In this document: one piece after another, positions 6,903-14,442 of the stretch
Layout: each line of letters starts with the position of its first letter
Position numbering within the stretch: position 1 is the first letter of the stretch
Source of the DNA: Deltaproteobacteria bacterium
Lineage (GTDB): Bacteria; Myxococcota_A; Polyangia; HGW-17; JAJRWW01
Assembly: GCA_029938605.1 (NCBI GenBank)
Contig: JAOZUO010000028.1
Coordinates: forward strand, 1 to 59,459
Direction: 5' to 3'
Length of the DNA: 59,459 nucleotides
Position numbers and translations under genes: made by a program
The notes under the pieces: model-generated
Told to the model about the DNA's origin: nothing
Database searches by the model: none
The model's input: only the letters and a program-made list of their open reading frames with translations

Positions 6903-8873
6903 ATGAAATCCAACACGCGCGTCGCCGTTGTCCTGGCTGCTGGTTTAGGCCAGCGACTCAACGGCTTCTCAGAGCTGCCCAAGCCCCTCGTCCCGGTCAG
7001 CGGAGTGTCTCTACTCGAGCGAAACGTGGAGAGCCTCAAGGCGGGCGGCGTGGAGGAGATCATCGTGGTCCTGGGGCACCGGGCCGAGGAGATCCAGCGG
7101 GCGGCGGCCCATTTACAGGGCGTGCGTTTTGTTTTCAATCCGGACTGGCAATCCAACTCCGGTATGTCTCTGCTGGCTGCCCGGGAGGCGGTGGACGGAC
7201 GGCACTTCTTCCTGGTAATGGCCGACCACATCTACAGCCCGGACGTGCTCATGGGGTTGCAGGCCTATACCCCCAATGGGCATGGGTACCTGGGCGTGGA
7301 CGCGAACCTGGAGACGGTCTACGACGTCGAGGGCCAGATCAAGGTTCAGTTGCAGGGCGACCAGGTGGTGGCCCTCGGGCGCAGCCTGGAGAAAGCCCAG
7401 GCCGTGGACGCACGCGTGGCGTTGCTGTCGGCCCGGATCTTCGAGATCCTCGAAGGGCTGAATAACCCGCGCGTTACCGATGCATTCCGTGTGCTCGCCG
7501 CCGAGCGGCAGCTCAAGGGTCACGATATCGGCGGCGCTCTGTGGCAGGATGTGGACACTCCGGAGACCCTGCGTCACGCCGAGTGGCTGCTGTCCATGTA
7601 CGGTGAGGATCTGCAGCCCATGCCGCGGCAGAAAGAGTCCAAGCCTTTCTCCAATCCGGAGCGGACCCTGGCCTACGTGGAGGGGATCCTCAACGAGAGC
7701 GACCCCAACCACTACGTGCTGTTCAACCCCGGACCCGTGGTCACCTCCGCCGGCGTCAAGAGCGCCTTGGTGCACCACGACGTGTGCCACCGGGACCGCA
7801 GTTTCTCGGAGCTGATGATTCGGCTTCGGCGCAAGCTCAAGCGTATCTATCGCGGGGGCCCCGACCACGAGGTGTTGCTCATCACGGGCTCGGGCACAAG
7901 CGGAATGGAGGCGGCCATCTCCTCCTCCATTCCCCGGGACCGCAAGCTGCTCATCGTGAGCAACGGCGCCTTTGGCGAGCGGTTCGAGGAGATCGCCCAG
8001 CTACACGAGATCGATCACCTGGTACTCCGTTACAACTGGGGCGAGCTGGTGCGGCCCGAGGATGTGCAGACCCTGCTCGAAGCCAACCCGGACATCTTCG
8101 CGGTGGTCATGTGTCACCACGAGACCTCCGTGGGGCTCATGAACCCGGTGAACGAGGTGGGCCGCATTATCCGGGATCTGGGACGGGTATTCATCGTGGA
8201 CGCCGTGGCGAGCCTGGGCGGTGAGGAGATTGACGTCATCCGTGACAATATCGACCTGTGCATCTCCAGCGCCAACAAGTGCCTCCACGCCATCTCCGGC
8301 GTGGCCATGGTCTGTGTACACAGGCGGGTGTGGGACCTCATCGAGGACGTGAAGCCGCGGGTGTACTATCTGAACCTCAAGCGTTATCGCCGGTACGAGG
8401 TGGGGCTGGAGCAGACTCCCTTCACCCCGGCGGTGTCCAACTTCTATGCCCTGGATGCGGCTTGCGACGAGTACCTCGCTCCGGGCATCGGCGCCCGGGA
8501 GCGGAACTACGCCCGGCTCAACCGCTGGATACGCGCCGAGCTCAAGGCCATGGGCTTTGGCTTTTACACCGAGACGGGCCACGAGAGTCACACCATCCTC
8601 ACGCCGTCGGTTCCCGAGGGTATCCGCTTCTCCGATATGTACGAGGAGATGCGGAAACGGGGATTCATCATCTACGGCTGTAAGAACACCCTCAAGGACA
8701 AGTTTTTCCAGGTGGCCAACATGGGCGAGCTCAGCGACTCGCAGGTCACCTGTTTCCTGGGTGCCCTCCGGCTGGTGATGGCCGAGCTCCGGCGGCGGGC
8801 CCGGGAGACCGTCGGCCTGCCCCTGATGACCGAGGTGGAGATCTCGCCCCGCCGCGCCCTGTCCCGCTCCTGA
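6903..8873 (+). CDS. Nucleotidyltransferase / 2-aminoethylphosphonate-pyruvate transaminase fusion (PntC-AEPT type)
   Basis: A 656-residue two-domain enzyme. Residues 1-240 are a sugar-phosphate/phosphonate nucleotidyltransferase with LAAGLGQRL at 11-19 and PKPLVPV at 26-32. Residues 270-640 are a class V PLP aminotransferase closest in motif to PhnW: LFNPGPVVTS, then the DVCHRDRSFSEL pattern, GTSGMEA, and the PLP-lysine block SSANKCLHAISG (Lys about 459). Such fusions make CMP-2-aminoethylphosphonate: the transaminase interconverts phosphonoacetaldehyde and 2-AEP, and the cytidylyltransferase activates it. The nearby CDP-alcohol phosphatidyltransferases could then build phosphonolipids. No PepM or phosphonopyruvate decarboxylase is in the window. 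The ATG has a GGAGG site 8 bases upstream. Confidence 0.85.
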   Translation: MKSNTRVAVVLAAGLGQRLNGFSELPKPLVPVSGVSLLERNVESLKAGGVEEIIVVLGHRAEEIQRAAAHLQGVRFVFNPDWQSNSGMSLLAAREAVDGRHFFLVMADHIYSPDVLMGLQAYTPNGHGYLGVDANLETVYDVEGQIKVQLQGDQVVALGRSLEKAQAVDARVALLSARIFEILEGLNNPRVTDAFRVLAAERQLKGHDIGGALWQDVDTPETLRHAEWLLSMYGEDLQPMPRQKESKPFSNPERTLAYVEGILNESDPNHYVLFNPGPVVTSAGVKSALVHHDVCHRDRSFSELMIRLRRKLKRIYRGGPDHEVLLITGSGTSGMEAAISSSIPRDRKLLIVSNGAFGERFEEIAQLHEIDHLVLRYNWGELVRPEDVQTLLEANPDIFAVVMCHHETSVGLMNPVNEVGRIIRDLGRVFIVDAVASLGGEEIDVIRDNIDLCISSANKCLHAISGVAMVCVHRRVWDLIEDVKPRVYYLNLKRYRRYEVGLEQTPFTPAVSNFYALDAACDEYLAPGIGARERNYARLNRWIRAELKAMGFGFYTETGHESHTILTPSVPEGIRFSDMYEEMRKRGFIIYGCKNTLKDKFFQVANMGELSDSQVTCFLGALRLVMAELRRRARETVGLPLMTEVEISPRRALSRS

Positions 8874-8876
8874 GCG

Positions 8877-8906
8877 CTTCCGCTTCCGCTTCCGCTTCCG
8901 CTTCCG
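8877..8906. repeat. Five tandem hexamers (CTTCCG)
   Basis: Five exact copies of CTTCCG directly follow the stop of the transaminase fusion gene. They end at the left 20-bp direct repeat of the adjacent cassette. The repeat is non-coding and may have arisen by slippage. Confidence 0.9.
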
Positions 8907-8925
8907 CTCCTGATCACTCCAGCTC
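8906..8925. repeat. Left 20-bp direct repeat bounding a two-gene cassette
   Basis: GCTCCTGATCACTCCAGCTC, repeated perfectly at 10846-10865. The right copy contains the stop codon and last codons of the helicase gene, so this left copy is a displaced duplicate of that gene end. It marks the far border of an inserted segment of about 1.9 kb. Confidence 0.85.
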
Positions 8926-8947
8926 TCAGACCCTGTCCTAAATATCC

Positions 8948-10243
8948 CTAGAAGTTTTCCAGGGCTTCACGCTCTAGGAGCCGATTGATGACTAGCTGCG
9001 TCCGTACAACCCAGGAAGAGACCTGATACTCGGCGGCGACGATTTCTTGGCTCTCTTCGCTACACTCGATGTCAAGCTGCGGCCGAGCAAAATCGAAAGG
9101 GCACAGGAATTCGGCAGCAAAAGCACGTTGCCGTTTCTGGCGGTATGAGTAAGAGCGCAAGATGGGGACAAGTGGTTCGTCAATCTTGTCTAGAAACCGA
9201 TCACCGATCAGTCTGGCAAGGTCAAAGCGTCGGCTGGTAACGAATGGTGACCTCATGACGACCGTGGCAGTTCCCCCACGGCCGTTGAGCGCGAATGAGA
9301 ACGGTGCCCTGGGTGCGTCACCACGTAACACAGCGGGACCGACGCCCGCGAGTTCTGCAAGCTTCTCATTGGAAACGACTCCGTCGCCCAATCCCGCTTG
9401 ATTCCGCAAGGTCTTCGCGGCTGCCTCTCCCATAGCCCATGCCGCAGCGTTGTCACTGAGCGATGTGATCTCCTCTGCAGACAATCGAGGAATGTCGGTG
9501 AGACGGGCTTCATGTCCCTCCTGTCTGGCGAGGTCCTTCAGTTCCCTCGAGCTCGGCATTGGTTCTACGTTTGATGTACCTGCGGCCAACTCGGCCACGC
9601 TGCTGTTCCCAAGTTCCTCACCCTCAGCGATGAGCGCGGCGACCTTCTGCTCATCAGCTTCGTCCGGATCGAAGCCCATCGCAGCTTCTAATCTGCGATA
9701 CCATGCAGATTCAGGGTCGCGACGTTCTTCACCTACGTACCTCCAGATGCGCTCTAGGTTGCTGTCGCGAATCCCCTCAGTTCGAAGCTGCTCCAGCACC
9801 ACCTCGACAAACTGTTCGACCCCGCTCTGAAATTCGCCCACGGGTAGAGTCTCGTGCGCCTTGACTACGTAGCGCAGTGGTTCTGTGGCGCGCGATGGAG
9901 TTGGATATGCTTGCAGCAACACTCGTTCTCCATCGCTCGCACAAACTAGATTCGGCCAAATATATCCGCCTCCGATGGTCGTCAACCGGTGGGCCATCGT
10001 CCAATCGAGCGTTTGACGCTTGGGTTCCCAACGAAGACGCCACCAATTCCAAGCAAGCCACTGTGCCAGCAGGTAGCCTGAAACGTGAACTTTTTGACGT
10101 ACTCGTCCGACAAAAGAGTCGTGGGCATCTGTCAGCCACAAATTCTCGACCCGTACGCCAACTGCACCGAACGCGGCGCGTTCTTCTGGAAGGCCGCAAT
10201 CAAGCCGTTCCCAAGCGATCTCTATACTGAATCTAGGGCTCAC
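8948..10243 (-). CDS. ImmA/IrrE-like protein lacking the HExxH motif
   Basis: A 431-residue protein. The C-terminal third has the layout of ImmA/IrrE metallopeptidases: a hydrophobic helix where HExxH normally sits (RRFDLARLIGDRFLD, residues 338-352), then RQRAFAAEFLCPFD (371-384), which matches the family's 'A..FAaeLLmP', then a winged-helix-like end with YQVSSWVVRTQL (406-417). The two zinc-binding His and the catalytic Glu are replaced, so it should not be an active zinc protease. The N-terminus (residues 15-75, with ERAAFGAVGVRVENLWLT and NWWRLRWEP) is a separate conserved domain of unknown role. It starts inside the end of the upstream 144-aa gene (11-base overlap) and is the second gene of a bounded cassette, consistent with a defence or toxin-antitoxin-like pair. 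Confidence 0.7.
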   Translation of the reverse strand: MSPRFSIEIAWERLDCGLPEERAAFGAVGVRVENLWLTDAHDSFVGRVRQKVHVSGYLLAQWLAWNWWRLRWEPKRQTLDWTMAHRLTTIGGGYIWPNLVCASDGERVLLQAYPTPSRATEPLRYVVKAHETLPVGEFQSGVEQFVEVVLEQLRTEGIRDSNLERIWRYVGEERRDPESAWYRRLEAAMGFDPDEADEQKVAALIAEGEELGNSSVAELAAGTSNVEPMPSSRELKDLARQEGHEARLTDIPRLSAEEITSLSDNAAAWAMGEAAAKTLRNQAGLGDGVVSNEKLAELAGVGPAVLRGDAPRAPFSFALNGRGGTATVVMRSPFVTSRRFDLARLIGDRFLDKIDEPLVPILRSYSYRQKRQRAFAAEFLCPFDFARPQLDIECSEESQEIVAAEYQVSSWVVRTQLVINRLLEREALENF

Positions 10244-10667
10244 GGCTGTGCCACTCCTCGATCACCTTCAGGCGAAAATCGTCAGCTTCAGGTATCGGAT
10301 AGCCATGGTAGGTTCCCGTCTCCTTGTTCTCAAGTTGAGCTTCAAACACGTCGCCGACGTCGGATACCGCCCAAACATTTTGGGGCCATCCATTTCGCAT
10401 CTGGATGCTTACGATGCCGCGTTCGATGCCGCGTTTTAGCAACGTTAGAGCCTCCGCTCTGAGAAAGTCGCGATCCGCATCGCACAGGGTCTTGCCCGGA
10501 CGAGGATTTCTGGGCGGAGTCAAACCATAGTCCCCCGGATGCATCTTGTGTTCCGAGTTGCCTCCGTAACTTGCCTCTGCCGCACGTTTTTTTCTCTGGT
10601 CGATGCTCCAGTGGTCAGCCGGCAGTATTCTCCGTTTAGGGTTATAGCTGTGCTCTCTATGTTTCAT
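10233..10667 (-). CDS. Small partner protein of the ImmA-like gene, unknown function
   Basis: A 144-residue protein that I cannot assign. Its first half carries YGGNSEHKMHPGDYGLTPP (about residues 33-51) and RPGKTLCD, a pattern that looks conserved and His/Pro-rich. The second half contains RNGWPQNVWAVSDVGDVFEA and ends with a compact YHGYPIPEADDF. Charged and aromatic residues in conserved-looking blocks suggest a folded enzymatic or toxin domain rather than a linker. The start ATG has GGAG 11 bases upstream. It is transcribed first and overlaps the ImmA-like gene by 11 bases, so the two are almost certainly co-translated. A toxin or effector role is an inference from the pairing only. Confidence 0.65.
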   Translation of the reverse strand: MKHREHSYNPKRRILPADHWSIDQRKKRAAEASYGGNSEHKMHPGDYGLTPPRNPRPGKTLCDADRDFLRAEALTLLKRGIERGIVSIQMRNGWPQNVWAVSDVGDVFEAQLENKETGTYHGYPIPEADDFRLKVIEEWHSREP

Positions 10668-10845
10668 CCGCTGTACTCCGTACAGGGCAACAAACCTCGA
10701 ATATCGTAGTCTCATTGGCCGCTAATTCAATGTCTTTTTGGTACCAGCTCACGCCCCCAGCTCCAGACCTTCCGCAGAACAACACCGGACACGGGGCCAT
10801 GATGATCAGCGACACGCAGCGATCACAATCCGCGCGCATGCCTCG

Positions 10846-10865
10846 GCTCCTGATCACTCCAGCTC
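10846..10865. repeat. Right 20-bp direct repeat of the cassette, in the helicase 3' end
   Basis: This copy of GCTCCTGATCACTCCAGCTC overlaps the last codons and stop (TGA) of the UvrD-like helicase gene. With the perfect copy at 8906-8925 it brackets the ImmA-like pair. Such a gene-end duplication is expected when an element integrates at the 3' end of a gene and restores it. Confidence 0.85.
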
Positions 10866-12833
10866 GATTTGCCAGCGCTCGAATAGATCGGGGAGATCGT
10901 TCTCGGTGAGGAATCGCGAGGGCCGGGTGAGGACCCGGTCCAGGCCGCGCTGGGCGGCGAACATGGGGTGGATCAAGGTCAGCTGATCCTGGGCCCGGGT
11001 GGCGGCCACGTGGAAGAGGCGGCGCTCCTCCTCCTCGCCGTGGGGATCCCGCAGGGCCGGGGCAGACGGGAAGTGGCCGTCGCAGAGCCACAGCACGAAC
11101 ACCGCCTTCCATTCGAGGCCCTTGGCCTGGTGGATGGTGCTGAGGGTGAGGCAGTCGTCTGGGTGATCCCCGGGACCGAAGCTCTCGGCCGCCATGCCGG
11201 CCATGAGGGTGATGTCGCTGAGAAACGGGCCCAGGGCCTCGTAGCGCTCGGCGTGGTCCGCCAGCTGGGCGAGGTCCTCCAGCCGTTCGGCGGCGTTGCC
11301 GTACCGTGCCAGCGCCAGATCCTTGTAGGGGCCCGCGGCCACGGCCCTCAGGGCCACGGCCGGTCCCGGATCGTCGTCGAGGCTGGAAAAGAACGTCGCC
11401 AGACCCCGCAGGCGGGACTTGCCGCGGCTCGCGATGTTGCTCGCCAGGGCGGAGTCCAGCGCCCGGTGGAGCTCAGTGGACTGGGCTGACACGTGCGAGA
11501 TGAGCTGCGAAGCCGTAGCCGCTCCTATGCCTGGCTGGAGTCGGAGCACTCGCATGGCGGCCAGCTCATCTGTGGGGTTCACCAGCCAGCGCAGGTGAGC
11601 CAGGGCGTCTTTAATGTGCGCCTGCTCGAAGAAGCGCATGCCGGCTCGCACGATGAAGGGGATCTGGCAGCGAGTCAGCTCCACCTGGAGCTCGAGGCTG
11701 TGGGCGTGGGCCCGAAAAAGCACGGCCATGTCCCCCAGAGCCAGCCCCTCGTCCTCGTGGAGATCCAACACCCGCTGGGCCACGAAGGACGCCTGTTGGT
11801 ACACGTCGTCTACCGCCACGACCACGGGCAGGGTTCCCGGATCTCGCGATGGGCGCAGGGTCTTGTCGTGTCGTCGATGGTTGCGGGCCACCGACACGGT
11901 GGCGAGCCGGAGGATCTCCGGAGTAGAGCGGTAGTTGGTCTGGATGCGATATACCGTGGCCGTGGGATGTCGCTCTGGAAAGGTCAGAATCGCCTGAGCG
12001 TCTGCCCCCCGGAAGGCGTAGATGGATTGATCGTCGTCCCCCACCACCGTGAGGCTGCCGTGTCCGACGGCCATGAGATCGGTGATGTCGGCCTGGAGGC
12101 GGTTCACATCTTGGTATTCGTCCACCAGCACATGCTGGAACCGCTCTTGAAGGTCGGAGGCCACGGCCGGGTGGTCGGTGAGGGCCTCCCTCCAGCCCAG
12201 CAGCAGGTCGTCGAAGTCTCGCACCGAGAGCCGTCGCTTCCGGTCCGCATAGGCTCGGGCTACGGCCTCGATTTCGTCGAGGTGGTGAGCGAAACGTTGA
12301 TACTCCCCTCCCAGCAGGTCAGCCAGGGAGCGGCCGGTGTTGGCCGCCAGGGAGATCATCCCGATCAGCACGCCGGCCTGGGGAAATCGCTGACGGCGAG
12401 CGGTGGAGCGGTCGGCGATGACCCGGGTGAGCAGATCCACCGAGTCCGAGCGATCCAGGATTGAGAAGTCCACCGGGTGTCCGAGCTCCTCGGCGTATCG
12501 CCGCAGCACGCGATTTCCCACATGGTGGAAGGTGCCGGCCCACAGCCGACTCACCTTCACCTGGGACAGCTGCTCCACCCGCCGGAGCATTTCCCGGGCG
12601 GCGCGGTTGGTGAAAGTACATAGCATCAGCCGCTCGGGTAGGGTCCCCTGGGCGAGGAGGTGGGCCACGCGGTAGGTGAGCGCGCGGGTCTTGCCCGTGC
12701 CGGCTCCGGCCACGGCCAACAGGTATCCCGGCGGCGCCTTCACCACGGCGCGCTGTTCGGCATCCAAGACGTCGCCCCAGTCGGCGTCAGGCGCGGGGGC
12801 GGTCCGTTTCAGGGTGTACTTTTTGACTTCCAT
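10854..12833 (-). CDS. UvrD/PcrA/Rep-family superfamily I DNA helicase
   Basis: About 659 residues. All main SF1A helicase motifs are visible in order: Walker A GAGTGKT (about residue 42), Walker B DEYQD (about 230), GDDDQSIYAFRG, NYRSTPEILR, the late motif TIHQAKGLEWKAVFV, and ATRAQDQL near the C-terminus. It should unwind DNA 3' to 5' in repair or replication restart. It is shorter than E. coli UvrD (720 aa) and lacks an obvious C-terminal Tudor-like tail. The start is uncertain: the ATG at 12833 (MEVKKYTLKR) gives the more typical N-terminus, and an ATG at 12878 would add 15 residues and sit 8 bases after the upstream lipoprotein stop. Neither has a clear Shine-Dalgarno. Its 3' end is the integration point of the adjacent cassette. 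Confidence 0.9.
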   Translation of the reverse strand: MEVKKYTLKRTAPAPDADWGDVLDAEQRAVVKAPPGYLLAVAGAGTGKTRALTYRVAHLLAQGTLPERLMLCTFTNRAAREMLRRVEQLSQVKVSRLWAGTFHHVGNRVLRRYAEELGHPVDFSILDRSDSVDLLTRVIADRSTARRQRFPQAGVLIGMISLAANTGRSLADLLGGEYQRFAHHLDEIEAVARAYADRKRRLSVRDFDDLLLGWREALTDHPAVASDLQERFQHVLVDEYQDVNRLQADITDLMAVGHGSLTVVGDDDQSIYAFRGADAQAILTFPERHPTATVYRIQTNYRSTPEILRLATVSVARNHRRHDKTLRPSRDPGTLPVVVAVDDVYQQASFVAQRVLDLHEDEGLALGDMAVLFRAHAHSLELQVELTRCQIPFIVRAGMRFFEQAHIKDALAHLRWLVNPTDELAAMRVLRLQPGIGAATASQLISHVSAQSTELHRALDSALASNIASRGKSRLRGLATFFSSLDDDPGPAVALRAVAAGPYKDLALARYGNAAERLEDLAQLADHAERYEALGPFLSDITLMAGMAAESFGPGDHPDDCLTLSTIHQAKGLEWKAVFVLWLCDGHFPSAPALRDPHGEEEERRLFHVAATRAQDQLTLIHPMFAAQRGLDRVLTRPSRFLTENDLPDLFERWQIELE

Positions 12834-12886
12834 GGGCGGGGTGGCGGCAGCGGAGCCACGGGGGCTCGGTACGTGCATTTGAGAAA

Positions 12887-14338
12887 CTAAATCGGCGCGG
12901 GATAGACTCCGTTGGTGAACTCCAGCTCGTAGGGATCACAGGTGAGGGCGGTGCCCGCCTCGCGGTAGATTCGGATCAGGTACACTTTGCTGTTGTCGGT
13001 GCACAGGTTCTCTCCGGGTCCGGGCACGTCGGAGCAGGGACACTCGCCCTCGGGATCCGTGGGGTCCGATTCGTCGCGATAGTTCCGGTAGCGCTGAAAG
13101 TCCACCACCCCCTGGGGAGCGCACTCGTCGTCACCCGCGCAGTGCTCCGAGAGGATATCCAGCCTGTAAACGTCCCCTGGGTTGATGGTGAGCTGTACGC
13201 GGAAGTGGAAGTTGTCACAAGCGCCGACTCCTTCGTCGAGCTCGTCGATAGACTGAATATAGTACCAGCGTTCCTCGCCCTCTTGGAGGATCCCCGAACG
13301 CACCTCGGTCTGACCGCCGATCACGTCCGTGAGGGGAGTCACTACTTCGGCGAGGGTGCAGGTGTCGCCGCCTGTGGTGGTCAGCTCGCACTCACAGCCC
13401 GTGGATACTTCGCCGTCGAGATCCACGAAGCCCTCCTCGCAGGTGCCGATGATACACTCGCCGTGCAGACAAATGACGTCGCCGTTGGGCGCTGTACCGC
13501 ACATGTCCACGGCGTCTCCGTCGTCCACCACCCCGTTACAGTCATTGTCCTCGGAGTCACAGACCTCAGCGGTGGGCGTGCAGTTCTCCATGCAGTCGAT
13601 GATTCCGTTCTCGTCGGAGTCCAGCTCGTCAGTGGGAAGGGATCCGTCGCAGTCGTCGTCCTCGCCGTTGCACACCTCGAAGGAGGGGATGCCGGCGCTG
13701 CAGTTGTCCCAGCCGTCGGTGTTGCAGGTTTGTACGCCCAGACACACGCCGAACTCGTTCATCTCCTGGCAGGAGCGGGTGGCCCCCACGCGCTCAGGTA
13801 CGCAGTCACAGGTGTTCAGAGTAGGCCAGCACTGGCCCTGCCGGCACTCGTAGCCCACCGGGCAGGTGCTGTCGTACTGGCAGTCCCGGCCACACACTTT
13901 GGCACCGTCGCCCAGGTCGAGGCAGCGATCCCCGGCGAAGGTGCAGTTGATGTCCGAGCCGCAGGGTTTGCAGAGCCCGCCTCGATCGGGCAGACAGTAA
14001 AATCCCGCGGTGGGCACGTCCTCGCCCGCGGGCGCGATCTGCACGTCCACGTAGGCGCAGTAGAACTCCGAGGGGCATGGACCGGAGTCACACGTTTCCG
14101 AGCACAGCAACTCCTGACCCACCCCGAGACAGAGCTCTGACTGACACTCCCGACTTTGGGAGCAGTTGTTTCCCAGGGGCAGGGTGCCCGGCCCCGCGTC
14201 CGAGCCGGAGGTGTTGTTGGTGTTGGTATTGGTGTTGTCGTCACCGCCTGGGTTGCCGTTGGCGCAGCCCGCCAGGGCGAGGAGGCCCGCCAGGGCGAGT
14301 GCTATGACTCCACGGGCGACAAAGGAGCTGGTACTCAT
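12887..14338 (-). CDS. Cys-rich lipoprotein with MopE-type metal-binding motifs
   Basis: A 483-residue exported lipoprotein: hydrophobic N-terminus ending in LALAGC, then an Asn/Thr/Gly-rich linker. Residues 55-200 are Cys-rich with spaced pairs that look like small disulfide knots. About residues 220-275 carry the MopE 'putative metal-binding' repeats, EVCNGEDDDCDG and EVCDSEDNDCNGVVDDGD, a pattern abundant in myxobacteria and related deltaproteobacteria. The C-terminal 150 residues form a beta-rich domain with further Cys pairs. Its job is probably extracellular and structural or calcium/copper-binding. It is upstream of the helicase gene by 8 to 53 bases depending on the helicase start. 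Confidence 0.8.
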   Translation of the reverse strand: MSTSSFVARGVIALALAGLLALAGCANGNPGGDDNTNTNTNNTSGSDAGPGTLPLGNNCSQSRECQSELCLGVGQELLCSETCDSGPCPSEFYCAYVDVQIAPAGEDVPTAGFYCLPDRGGLCKPCGSDINCTFAGDRCLDLGDGAKVCGRDCQYDSTCPVGYECRQGQCWPTLNTCDCVPERVGATRSCQEMNEFGVCLGVQTCNTDGWDNCSAGIPSFEVCNGEDDDCDGSLPTDELDSDENGIIDCMENCTPTAEVCDSEDNDCNGVVDDGDAVDMCGTAPNGDVICLHGECIIGTCEEGFVDLDGEVSTGCECELTTTGGDTCTLAEVVTPLTDVIGGQTEVRSGILQEGEERWYYIQSIDELDEGVGACDNFHFRVQLTINPGDVYRLDILSEHCAGDDECAPQGVVDFQRYRNYRDESDPTDPEGECPCSDVPGPGENLCTDNSKVYLIRIYREAGTALTCDPYELEFTNGVYPAPI

Positions 14339-14442
14339 AGTCGGTATGTCCTGATCCCATTATTCTTCCTGCCATTTTCTCCCAAATGCGTCGCAATGGC
14401 AAGTCGTACGTCTTAATCGGCTTAATCATCTTAATCTACGTC

